Below, piece by piece: positions 14,643-23,266 of a DNA stretch of 64,000 bases. Both the position numbers and the translations under genes were made by a program. Location: positions 1-64,000 of the forward strand of contig DASVQY010000054.1 of the NCBI GenBank assembly GCA_036388895.1, read 5' to 3'. The notes below the pieces were generated by a model, which worked only from the letters and a program-made list of their open reading frames with translations, did no database searches and was not told the DNA's origin. The DNA is from SXVE01 sp036388895 (GTDB taxonomy: Bacteria > Acidobacteriota > Blastocatellia > Pyrinomonadales > Pyrinomonadaceae). Numbering within the stretch: position 1 is the stretch's first letter; every line of letters starts with the position of its first letter.

Positions 14643-17600
14643 ATGTATAAACTCAACCTAAAAACTTCATACAAACCTGTCATTGAGTATTACGAAGCAT
14701 TAGAAAAATTTAAGCATTTAGGAATTAAACACGAAGGCGCGGTTCGCTCTGCTTTTCAAACATTGCTTGAATCCTGCGGGAAACAGTTTAATTGGACGTT
14801 AGTTCCCGAATATCAAAAGAAGCGACAAGGAAAACGTATCTCCATTGACGGTGCATTAGTTGACCAATTTACGCTTGCTCACGGTTACTGGGAAGCGAAA
14901 GATGAAAGCGACGATTTACGTAAGGAAGTAAAAAAGAAGTTTGCAGTTGGTTATCCTAATGACAACATCATCTTTCAATCACCTGAAAGAGCGATTCTCT
15001 ATCAAAACAATAAAGAAACTTTAGATGCCGACCTTAATAATGCCGATGAACTTGTCAGAGTTTTAGAGTTATTCTTCGATTATCAACCACCCGCTTTTGA
15101 AGAATGGGAACAGGCTGTTAAACGATTTCAAGAGCAATTACCCGAACTCAGCGATGCTTTACTTCGAGTCATAGATGACGCAAGGATAAACAATAAAGCT
15201 TTTGTAACTGCCTTTGATACTTTTTACGACCTTTGCCGAACTTCCATCAATCCAAACCTTTCGGAAAAAGCCGTCGAAGAAATGCTGATACAGCATCTTT
15301 TAACCGAAAGGATTTTTAGAACCGTTTTTCATAACTCGGAATTTACCCAAAGAAACGTCATCGCCAAAGAAATCGAATCGGTTATTCGAGCTTTAACTTC
15401 GCAGAGTTTTAGCCGTGAAGAATTTCTTAAACGCTTTGACCATTTCTACCGAGCAATCGAAATTACGGCTTCAACGATAGACAGTTTTTCCGAGAAACAA
15501 ACCTTTCTGAATAACATTTACGAAAGATTCTTTCAGGGTTTTTCTGTTAATGTTGCCGACACTCACGGCATTGTTTACACTCCTCAACCGATTGTTAATT
15601 TTATGGTCAAATCGGTTGAAGATATTCTCAAAACCGAGTTTGGAAAATCGCTCTCAGACGAAAATGTTCATATCCTCGACCCGTTTGTCGGAACAGGAAA
15701 CTTTCTTGTGCGAGTGATGGAAGAAATGAAACGCTCAAGTCTTGAACAGAAATATAAAGACGAGCTTCATTGTAACGAGGTAATGCTTCTGCCTTACTAC
15801 ATCGCTTCAATGAACATTGAACACGAATACTTTCAGAAAATCGGACGTTATGAGCCGTTTGAAGGAATTTGCCTTGTAGATACTTTTGGACTTGCCGAAG
15901 CCGACCAGCACTCACTTTCTTTTATGACGGAAGAAAACACAGAACGTATTCGCAAACAAAAGGCATCTCCGATAACAGTTATTATCGGCAATCCGCCTTA
16001 CAATGTTGGGCAGTTAAACGAAAACGACAATAACAAAAATCGTAAATATAAAGTCTTGGATAAAAGAGTTGCCGAAACTTATGCGAAGCAATCACAAGCT
16101 ACTAATAAAAACGCGCTCTCAGACCCATACGTCAAAGCGATTCGATGGGCAACAGATAGACTTAAAGATAGTGGGATTGTTGCGTTGGTTACTAATAACA
16201 GTTTCATCGAAAGTATTGCGTTTGACGGAATAAGAAAGGATTTAGCTAAAGATTTTGATGCGATTTATATTTTGAATTTAGGCGGGAATGTTCGTAAGAA
16301 CCCAAAATTATCAGGTACGACACACAATGTTTTTGGTATTCAAGTTGGAGTAAGTATAAATATCTTTGTTAAAACAACTAATCCAAAAGATAAAACGGAA
16401 AAGGGTAAAATTTTCTATATTGCAACAGAAGAATATTGGCGGAAGGAACAAAAGTATAAACTTCTGGACGAACACGAAAACATTTCCAAGATTAATTGGC
16501 AGGAAATTACGCCCGACAAAAATCATAATTGGCTCAACGAAGGCATCAGCACCGATTTTGACGACTTTTTACCTATTGGCGACAAAATAGGCAAAGCAGA
16601 TGATAATCTCGAAACGGCGATTTTCGACCAATATAGTAATGGTGTTAAGACAAATCGTGATGCTTGGGCGTTTAATTTTAATAAAGATATTCTCGCTCAA
16701 AATATCAAAACGATGATTGAGACTTTTAATGACCAAGTCTCACGTTGGATTCGCAATTCAGAAAAAGGAAAATCAGTTGATGATTTCGTTTTAAACGATG
16801 AAACTAAAATTTCTTGGAGCGCATCATTAAAAGCAAGTCTGAAAAGTGGGAAATCAATTGAATTTGATGAAAGCAACATTAGGCATTCAATGTATCACCC
16901 ATTCCAAAAGGAATTTTTATATTTCGATAGAAAGTTGAATGAAAGAACATACGTTTTCCCCTACATTTTTCCTAAAGAAAAAGAAAATTTAATAATCAAT
17001 GTAACGGGTAAGGGGTCAGAAAAGGATTTCACATCGTATTTAAGCGATAAAATAACAAATTTAAGTTTTCTTGGGGGCGGAACAGCTTTACAATGCTTTC
17101 CTTATTACATTTACAACGAAGATGGAAGCAATCGTCGTGAAAATGTAACAGATTGGGCTTTAGAAAAATTTCAAACTCATTACAACGACAAGAAAATCAC
17201 AAAATGGGACATCTTTTATTACACTTATGCACTTTTACATCATCCTAAATATCGTGAAAAATACTCTGCCAATCTAAAACGCGAATTGCCGAGAATACCT
17301 TTCGCTCCTGAGTTCCGCAGCTTTGCAGAAGCAGGCAACAAACTTGCTGACTTTCACGTTAATTATGAAACCCAAACCGAATATCCGCTTGAGATGGTTG
17401 AAAACGAATCGGAACAGGTTAATTGGCGCGTTGAGAAGATGCGCTATAACAAAGATAAAACGCAGATTGTCTATAATGACTTTCTGACTCTATCAGGTAT
17501 TCCGATTGAGGCTCACGAATACCGTTTAGGAAATCGTTCAGCACTCGATTGGATTGTTGACCAATACCAAGTTTCAACCGATAAACGTTCAGGCATTACG

Positions 17601-17711
17601 AACGACCCAAATCGTGAAGACGATAAGCAATATATCGTAAAACTTATCAAACGAATTGTTACCGTAAGTTTAGAAACAACAAAAATAATCAAGGAGTTGC
17701 CGTCATTATAG
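14643..17711 (+). CDS. Type ISP-like nuclease/N6-adenine methyltransferase fusion without helicase
   Basis: 1022 residues. The N-terminus carries a PD-(D/E)xK motif (Asp69 in SIDGALVDQ, Glu84-Ala-Lys86 in YWEAKDE). A helical linker follows (about 110-310). The methyltransferase has motif I ILDPFVGTGNF (about 345) and catalytic IIGNPPYN (about 449), the gamma N6-adenine order. The last 450 residues match the target-recognition region of type ISP enzymes (for example WALEKFQTHY and YNDFLTLSGIPIEAHEYRLG). Classic ISP enzymes such as LlaGI are about 1,500 residues and contain a superfamily 2 helicase between nuclease and methylase. I see no Walker A or DEAD-type motif here. The protein would then cut more like type IIL/IIG enzymes, or depend on the neighbouring Mrr-like protein. 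Confidence 0.85.
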   Translation: MYKLNLKTSYKPVIEYYEALEKFKHLGIKHEGAVRSAFQTLLESCGKQFNWTLVPEYQKKRQGKRISIDGALVDQFTLAHGYWEAKDESDDLRKEVKKKFAVGYPNDNIIFQSPERAILYQNNKETLDADLNNADELVRVLELFFDYQPPAFEEWEQAVKRFQEQLPELSDALLRVIDDARINNKAFVTAFDTFYDLCRTSINPNLSEKAVEEMLIQHLLTERIFRTVFHNSEFTQRNVIAKEIESVIRALTSQSFSREEFLKRFDHFYRAIEITASTIDSFSEKQTFLNNIYERFFQGFSVNVADTHGIVYTPQPIVNFMVKSVEDILKTEFGKSLSDENVHILDPFVGTGNFLVRVMEEMKRSSLEQKYKDELHCNEVMLLPYYIASMNIEHEYFQKIGRYEPFEGICLVDTFGLAEADQHSLSFMTEENTERIRKQKASPITVIIGNPPYNVGQLNENDNNKNRKYKVLDKRVAETYAKQSQATNKNALSDPYVKAIRWATDRLKDSGIVALVTNNSFIESIAFDGIRKDLAKDFDAIYILNLGGNVRKNPKLSGTTHNVFGIQVGVSINIFVKTTNPKDKTEKGKIFYIATEEYWRKEQKYKLLDEHENISKINWQEITPDKNHNWLNEGISTDFDDFLPIGDKIGKADDNLETAIFDQYSNGVKTNRDAWAFNFNKDILAQNIKTMIETFNDQVSRWIRNSEKGKSVDDFVLNDETKISWSASLKASLKSGKSIEFDESNIRHSMYHPFQKEFLYFDRKLNERTYVFPYIFPKEKENLIINVTGKGSEKDFTSYLSDKITNLSFLGGGTALQCFPYYIYNEDGSNRRENVTDWALEKFQTHYNDKKITKWDIFYYTYALLHHPKYREKYSANLKRELPRIPFAPEFRSFAEAGNKLADFHVNYETQTEYPLEMVENESEQVNWRVEKMRYNKDKTQIVYNDFLTLSGIPIEAHEYRLGNRSALDWIVDQYQVSTDKRSGITNDPNREDDKQYIVKLIKRIVTVSLETTKIIKELPSL

Positions 17712-17863
17712 AAATAGCAAGGTAATACTACTGAATATGACAATACAGTTCAGCCGAAATCTAGCAATTATCGGCGGTATTCTTACCCACCTTGAATTCG
17801 GTTTTTATTTGTTCGGGTTTAGCTTTGTTTGTGAATCTTCCGCACATTTTCTTATATGGACAC

Positions 17864-18451
17864 TTAATTAGTTTTCGTTATTAAAAATGTCATCTGACCA
17901 ACAAAACCTATTAGTAACCACACAACAGTAAAAATGAATGCCCAATTTTGCCTAAATATCTTTATATCCCTTATATAAGCTAACTTCATCTGCTCGAAAA
18001 TAAGCACTGAAATAACCTGTTCCAAATCTTGAGGGGAATTGTTAGCAAAATCTGTAAATCCGATACTACTTTTTAGTGACTTTCGGGTGATAAATAACTC
18101 TTTAGGAGAAAGTTTGAAAAGACCACCAACAAAAAACGAGCCGTGATTATTTGGTGCATCTTTAATGTGGTCTTTTGGATTATGTATTGAAGTCAATACT
18201 CTAACAGCAGTAAGGAAACTTAATGCCCAAGAGGTGATGAATAAGCAGATATAAATAAAAACAATAAATTTCCACCAAGTTAATTCATAGCGAAAAAACA
18301 GGGCATATAACACGCTGTAGATTTTAGATAGTCCGCTTATTGGAATTCCCTGAAAAACCAACAAAAAACCTACCTTTGTATCTACAGCTCTAATTACATT
18401 TTGAATATCAGTGATTGATGCGTTAAGAAACTCAAATCTTTTATTATCCAT
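17864..18451 (-). CDS. pycTM: Pycsar effector (PycTM-like three-TM protein)
   Basis: 195 residues. Hydrophobic helices at about 28-53, 60-84 and 169-191. The N-terminal DTKVGFLLVFQG, the middle GSFFVGGLFKLSPKE and the segment FEQMKLAYIRDIKIFRQNW before the last helix fit the pattern of PycTM effectors, which sense cCMP or cUMP and damage the inner membrane to abort infection. The gene begins 16 bases after the cyclase gene, and cyclase plus TM effector is the defining Pycsar pair. It converges on the restriction-methylase gene. Assignment rests on pattern and context, not on a database match. Confidence 0.8.
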   Translation of the reverse strand: MDNKRFEFLNASITDIQNVIRAVDTKVGFLLVFQGIPISGLSKIYSVLYALFFRYELTWWKFIVFIYICLFITSWALSFLTAVRVLTSIHNPKDHIKDAPNNHGSFFVGGLFKLSPKELFITRKSLKSSIGFTDFANNSPQDLEQVISVLIFEQMKLAYIRDIKIFRQNWAFIFTVVWLLIGFVGQMTFLITKTN

Positions 18452-18467
18452 ATTTTTCGGTAATGAA

Positions 18468-19193
18468 TTATCCTTTTTGTTCGTTTAACCATTTATCCAT
18501 AACACTATTGATAACATTACCGTGATAACAAAACCTTTGAGGATTGTATCTAAGAAGATTTTTATTATGGTCGTTAAGATTATAATAAAAATTAGATGAC
18601 ACCATTATTTCACTATCTTGCCAAGTTTTATTTCCGTTTGAGCATAACTCGTGCGCTTCGCTGACTAACTTACCCAACCATACAACTTCGTTTATGCCAC
18701 TACCTTTATATCCTGATTTAATATATAAGGCAGTTCCCCAAGTCATTCCAATTCCTACATTAATAGGTAAAATATCGTGCTTAGAAAAGCGAAAGTTCAA
18801 AATATCAATCAGTGAAGAAATTTCGCATCCTGTTTCAAATACATTATTTATGTCATCTTGGTAAGGAGTATTAAATACTGCCCAAATACCATCACCCTCA
18901 ATATAAATTTCATTAACTTTGACATTGCCTTTTATCACAGCGACGACCTCTGAAACATAACATCTATATATTTTGGCGAGCTTTGGACGAGTATATTTTT
19001 CGCTTAGAAGAGAAGAACTACGAATATCAACACACAAGGCAGATGCATCCACATAATATCCATTTGTGAAAGTTAAAGATTCTCTATCAGGGATAGATGT
19101 TTTTTCTTCATAGTTATTTTCCGAACTGCTTAGAATTTCATTGATTCTTTCGACGCTTTCAATAAAATTGTAAGTTGAGTATGTTGCTTGCAT
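18468..19193 (-). CDS. pycC: Class III nucleotidyl cyclase, Pycsar-type (PycC-like)
   Basis: 241 residues, one cyclase domain with no sensory or membrane part. The two metal-binding aspartates are visible: Asp56 in CVDIRSSS and Asp101 in YIEGDGIWAVF. NVGIGMTWG (about 145-153) is the strand next to the active site, and VWLGKLVSEAHEL replaces the GxxVNxAAR helix of adenylate cyclases, as in Pycsar cyclases. The lone domain directly upstream of a TM effector in a mobile element argues strongly for a pyrimidine cyclase making cCMP or cUMP on phage infection; which base it uses cannot be told here. The start is the ATG at 19193. Confidence 0.83.
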   Translation of the reverse strand: MQATYSTYNFIESVERINEILSSSENNYEEKTSIPDRESLTFTNGYYVDASALCVDIRSSSLLSEKYTRPKLAKIYRCYVSEVVAVIKGNVKVNEIYIEGDGIWAVFNTPYQDDINNVFETGCEISSLIDILNFRFSKHDILPINVGIGMTWGTALYIKSGYKGSGINEVVWLGKLVSEAHELCSNGNKTWQDSEIMVSSNFYYNLNDHNKNLLRYNPQRFCYHGNVINSVMDKWLNEQKG

Positions 19194-19367
19194 ATAAAAA
19201 TCAGAAGTTGGGAGCTTATATTAAATACGCTTTAGACTTTTACCTCTTATTAAATAAGGATTTTTAATAAATATTGTTACAACTATGCAACAATGTATAA
19301 CACAGAACACAAATAAAAGTCTAGATTTTATTTTAATACTGACTATTTTCTTGTTTTTGGAGTGGTT

Positions 19368-19622
19368 TCAAGACAAATCTAAATCAATATTATCCCGAAC
19401 GATTGCATCAACCGTAACATTTACTAAATCCGCATAGGCAATCAATGTAATCAAACTCGGTTCTTTAGTCCCCAACTCAAAACCGCTAACTAAACTACGA
19501 TTCGATTTTTCGGCAAGTCCTAAAGCTCGAAGCATTTCATCTTGTGAGAACCCTAAACTTTTCCGTATATCTCTTAATTTTTTCGCTAATTTCGCGGGTC
19601 GAGGACGTGCAGATTTAGCCAT
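19368..19622 (-). CDS. XRE-family HTH repressor
   Basis: 84 residues. LAKKLRDIRKSLGFSQDEMLRALG, then SLVSGFELGTKEPSLITLIAYADLVNV is a full XRE helix-turn-helix. The basic N-terminus (KSARPRPAK) is extra. It stands 174 bases upstream of the cyclase gene on the same strand, so it may regulate the Pycsar pair, the divergent gene at 19831, or lysogeny-like maintenance of the element. ACCTGTATAGGT (about 19675-19686), a perfect palindrome upstream, is a possible operator. Confidence 0.82.
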   Translation of the reverse strand: MAKSARPRPAKLAKKLRDIRKSLGFSQDEMLRALGLAEKSNRSLVSGFELGTKEPSLITLIAYADLVNVTVDAIVRDNIDLDLS

Positions 19623-19830
19623 CGGATTTTCTCCTTTTGGCTAAGCAAGCTGAATTTGTTATTTGATTTTTCGACCTGTATAGGTCTATTTTAGATTTGT
19701 ATGATGTTTTTGCCGTAATCTCAAGGTTTTTACCCTTTACGGCTCTCATCCTTGCCTCAGATTTTTAGTTCCTTTTTCGGCATTGATGAATTTTAAGTAA
19801 ATCTAACATTGAACATCAGGAATAACCAAA

Positions 19831-20805
19831 ATGAACTTAAAAAATCTCTACTTCATCATTATTGCTGTTTTTGTGTCTTCATCATTATTTGCTGTAACAG
19901 CCGAAGCTCAAAGGAAAACTTCTCGCAAATCAAACACAACTAAAGCGAAAACTTTAACCGTTGAACAGAAAGCGTTTTTGGAAGACATTCTCGCAACGAC
20001 TGATGATGTTGACTTAAAATACACAACCGACCTTAAAAAATTTGCTTATGCGGTTTCCTTTTTGAAAAAAAAGACAGAACTTGAAGGATTTGATATTCCC
20101 GAACCATTGAAAACTTACGCTTTCGATATGATGGATGCTTACGACAGCTGGGTAATTCTTTATGGAAGAGTAACGCATCAGGGGTTAATAGACTCGCTTA
20201 TTAGATTGGATGAAAGAGAAGGTAAGAAAGATGAAATTACACCCGCAATAATTTCCCGATACAATTTAGCAGGATTAAATCCATTGATAGCTGTTGATGT
20301 ATTAAGGAAAAATGCGTTTTCCTCTAAAATTAGATTTAGAAACACGCTGATAAAATATCCAGTTGAAAAGGAAACGGTTGAAAGAATACAGAAAAAAGAA
20401 TTAAATGCCGTGAAAGAGAAAATATCAATTCAATTAAAAAACCTTTCCAAATTCATCTTTGTTTTCGGCAGCGTAACTAAATCAATTGAAGATATTGATA
20501 GAGACATTAAAACAGGAAGAGTTTCACAGTTTGTTATCAACCTAAACGAACAAAACAAGCAGAAAACAATTGAAAGTTTCAGCAATTTTCAAATTGGGAT
20601 TTCAGATTTAGAAAAAGAACTTCTTAGAAATCCTTCTTACAGAAACAGTCAAGGTCAAATACAGGAAATTTCAGATTTAACCACTTTTGCACTAAACGCA
20701 GCAAAGTCAGGAGAGTATAAGAAATCAGGCGACACTTTGTTACTTTTATTTAATAAATTAACTGATTTGTTGGCGATAAAAACTGAAAGCGAACAAGTAA
20801 AATAA
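19831..20805 (+). CDS. Secreted helical protein of unknown function
   Basis: 324 residues with a clear signal peptide (hydrophobic about 6-23, cleavage near AEAQ). The rest is charged and mostly helical, with repeated Lys/Glu-rich segments; I recognise no domain. It is the only exported protein in the element and lies between the Pycsar operon and the replication gene. Low GC matches the element. It could be an envelope-located defence or superinfection-exclusion factor, but that is a guess. Confidence 0.7.
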   Translation: MNLKNLYFIIIAVFVSSSLFAVTAEAQRKTSRKSNTTKAKTLTVEQKAFLEDILATTDDVDLKYTTDLKKFAYAVSFLKKKTELEGFDIPEPLKTYAFDMMDAYDSWVILYGRVTHQGLIDSLIRLDEREGKKDEITPAIISRYNLAGLNPLIAVDVLRKNAFSSKIRFRNTLIKYPVEKETVERIQKKELNAVKEKISIQLKNLSKFIFVFGSVTKSIEDIDRDIKTGRVSQFVINLNEQNKQKTIESFSNFQIGISDLEKELLRNPSYRNSQGQIQEISDLTTFALNAAKSGEYKKSGDTLLLLFNKLTDLLAIKTESEQVK

Positions 20806-21221
20806 AAACTTTAGGCTACTTTTTGAATATGGCAAAAAACCTGTTTTGAAAAGCCTCTAATGATAAGGAAAGGATTCAGAATAAAACGTCTTTAAATCGC
20901 TTTAAATTGTAAATACGCGCTGCCTCAGATGCCCGAAGTAGGTTAGGTAATCAGCCAATTTTCAAATTGAAGTTTGTATAACAAATTAATCCTGCCAAAC
21001 AGCGAAAAGTAAAATTAGCAACTTCAAACCGTAAAACCTGCCTTTTGTCGCAGATTTGTATAAATCGAGCCTATAGCCTAAGTTTTTGTCTTTTCTAAAT
21101 TTACTATTTTTTTATACAAACATTTTTATTCTTATTGTAATTTTTTATCTATTTTTTGTGATTTTTATATAGTGGAGAAAGGCAGCTTTCTATTGAAGAA
21201 AGCTGGCCGACCTCTGTGGCT
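20806..21221. other. AT-rich gene-free stretch in the element
   Basis: No reading frame stands out. It is very AT-rich around 21080-21175, with long T runs, and a hairpin (CAGCTTTC, loop, GAAAGCTG; about 21183-21206) lies after the replication gene's stop, serving as a possible terminator. An AT-rich tract next to a replication-initiation gene could hold the element's origin, but I see no clear iterons. Confidence 0.45.
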
Positions 21222-22754
21222 TTAATTTTCAACTGATTCTAATTCTCGTAATTTCTCGTCAACCTTTTCCTTATAATCGGAATCGCTACTATACTTTTTA
21301 AGATTGTAATAGTTGCCTTTTTTATTGCCGAGGGTCTTAAATGGTAAATTTAATCCGACAAATACGTCTAATTGCTCTCTGCTTAAATTGGAAAACTTAG
21401 AATTTATCTGATTGAACGTTACTAGGACATTTTCAGTAATGTAGTCGAAAATCTGTTTACTTTCTTCAATCTCGCTTTCCAAAATTTCTTGCTTAAATGA
21501 ATTTTGTGCATTCTTATTTCCTCTAATCTCTTTTACATTGAAGAAGTGATTGTTTAAATACGGGTCAAAAATCTTTTTCTCACACAAGCTTCTAAAACCA
21601 ATTTTAATATCTTCCCTTGAGAAATGCTCTTGAAGAATTGAAAACACCCATTTATTGGGAATTAAATACGGTTTTAAGGTATATGTTAAATAGAAAATAG
21701 CTTGTTCGACTTTATAATTAAATTGGATTTCCTCAAGTTTTGGTAGTATTGGCTTTATTATACTGGCTTTATATTGTGAAATTAAACTTTCCAATTCCGT
21801 ATCTGCTAATGCTTCCGCACAAAATTTTTCTCTTGCTTCTTCTGAAGCAGACAATCCTGAGTTGGAATTTGAACGAACTTCATCCTTTTCACCAATAATC
21901 CATTTCATCCAAGCGCCCTCCCAATCATCGCTAATTTCATTTCTTTTATAAATTATGAATTTCTTAGTGGAAGTAATCACGTCAATAGTTGGCCTGTTAG
22001 CTTGCGCCCAGGCTAACATTTCATCTGTTAACGTGAAGTCTTCAGGGAAAGGAGTTTTTTGGCGTGGGCGGGAATTAGAATTATAATTTTCTACAACATT
22101 ATGTGATTGATAAATTCCGTCTTTTTCTTCAGTATATATTTCATAGTGAGAGCCGCTTTCTAACTCTCTCTGGGTAATATATGAAGTATTCTTTGTGTTA
22201 GTCTTTGTATATACGACTTCGGCATCTTCAAACTCAGGAATAACAGTGTCGTTATTTCGGGATTCGTAGTTATTTACTTTCCCGATACCAGAAGAATTCT
22301 TTTCCTGAAAAATAGAAGATTTGTTTCCGAGAGATAAACTTTCTAAAGCTCGATTAACTTTTTCGTGATTACGCAGATAGTAAGTCTGATGTGAAGGCTT
22401 ATGGTTATAGCTGCAATAAAATTTGCCTTTAAATTTATCGCCTTCTTGATTCTTATATTCGGTGAAAGATTTGTAATGAGTGCAGATTGGTTTTAAGCCA
22501 TTTTTAATTTTCTCTGCACTCATTCCCATCTCTTCTTCCCAACTATCGCCTTCACGATAAACAGGATGGTCGGGGCTTGGAGTCATAAACTTGAAAAAGC
22601 CATCAACATACTTTTTACCTTTTGATTCTTTGCCGAACCAATATTCAAGTTGTGCCATCATCAAGCACATCTTTTCATCAGCCGAATCTGCTAACTGCAT
22701 TAATTCGGGGACATACAACTTTATGAACTCATCCGCTTTCTTTTTCTTATTCAT
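21222..22754 (-). CDS. Phage/plasmid-type replication initiation protein
   Basis: 510 residues. The middle region FPEDFTLTDEMLAWAQANRP followed by about 20 residues and then DWEGAWMKWI is the helicase-loader-type (DnaT-like) tail found in many phage replisome organisers. The N-terminal 120 residues resemble the winged-helix start of such proteins. The C-terminal 200 residues are helical and unassigned, so the protein is longer than usual. It is likely to bind the element's origin and recruit host DnaB. It lies upstream of the excisionase-like gene's 3' side with a gap of 106 bases and shares its strand. Confidence 0.65.
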   Translation of the reverse strand: MNKKKKADEFIKLYVPELMQLADSADEKMCLMMAQLEYWFGKESKGKKYVDGFFKFMTPSPDHPVYREGDSWEEEMGMSAEKIKNGLKPICTHYKSFTEYKNQEGDKFKGKFYCSYNHKPSHQTYYLRNHEKVNRALESLSLGNKSSIFQEKNSSGIGKVNNYESRNNDTVIPEFEDAEVVYTKTNTKNTSYITQRELESGSHYEIYTEEKDGIYQSHNVVENYNSNSRPRQKTPFPEDFTLTDEMLAWAQANRPTIDVITSTKKFIIYKRNEISDDWEGAWMKWIIGEKDEVRSNSNSGLSASEEAREKFCAEALADTELESLISQYKASIIKPILPKLEEIQFNYKVEQAIFYLTYTLKPYLIPNKWVFSILQEHFSREDIKIGFRSLCEKKIFDPYLNNHFFNVKEIRGNKNAQNSFKQEILESEIEESKQIFDYITENVLVTFNQINSKFSNLSREQLDVFVGLNLPFKTLGNKKGNYYNLKKYSSDSDYKEKVDEKLRELESVEN

Positions 22755-22860
22755 TACTTTTTCCTACTATTCCTTAAATTTAAACAAACCTCTCCCGTGA
22801 CAAATTAATATCTATTTGCCGTTTCTAATATTCAGTTGCTCGATTTTCTAAAAAGGAAAT

Positions 22861-23046
22861 CTACTGTGTGGCTCTGCGAAGATGCTTTAATTGATACTCT
22901 TCAAGTTGAGAAATTGTATATTTTACAATTCTCGGAGAAATCTGAATGTAGCTTATTAAACCCGCCTTTCTTAAACCCTGTAATGTATAAATCGAGATTC
23001 CTAAAATCTCGCTTGCTTCTTCTTCATCCAATAATCTTTCTGCCAT
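22861..23046 (-). CDS. Excisionase-like HTH (MerR/HTH_17-type) protein
   Basis: 61 residues. LLDEEEASEILGISIYTLQGLRKAG followed by KYTISQLEEYQ is the winged-helix DNA-binding pattern of excisionases and HTH_17 proteins. It lies between the replication gene and the recombinase, the usual place of xis, and probably binds near the att sites to direct excision. Confidence 0.75.
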   Translation of the reverse strand: MAERLLDEEEASEILGISIYTLQGLRKAGLISYIQISPRIVKYTISQLEEYQLKHLRRATQ

Positions 23047-23203
23047 TAACTTTTGCTCCCTGTTTGATTAAATTTTCATCATATTTAATTACATTATACG
23101 ATATTTTTTAAGAAAAGTCAAGTTTATTCGATTTTAGGATTGACGGACAGATAATTTTAATGTATAATGCCCGACTTTTATTTTTAGCGTATAACTTAAA
23201 AGA

Positions 23204-23240
23204 AAAAGCCTATAACTTTTTTTTCTAGTTATAGGCTTTT
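23204..23240 (-). terminator. Terminator after the integrase gene
   Basis: AAAAGCCTATAACT and AGTTATAGGCTTTT form a 14-bp perfect stem 26 bases after the integrase stop on the minus strand, with T-rich DNA beyond it. Confidence 0.8.
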
Positions 23241-23266
23241 CCAAATTCGATTTTTTGGTAAATCAG

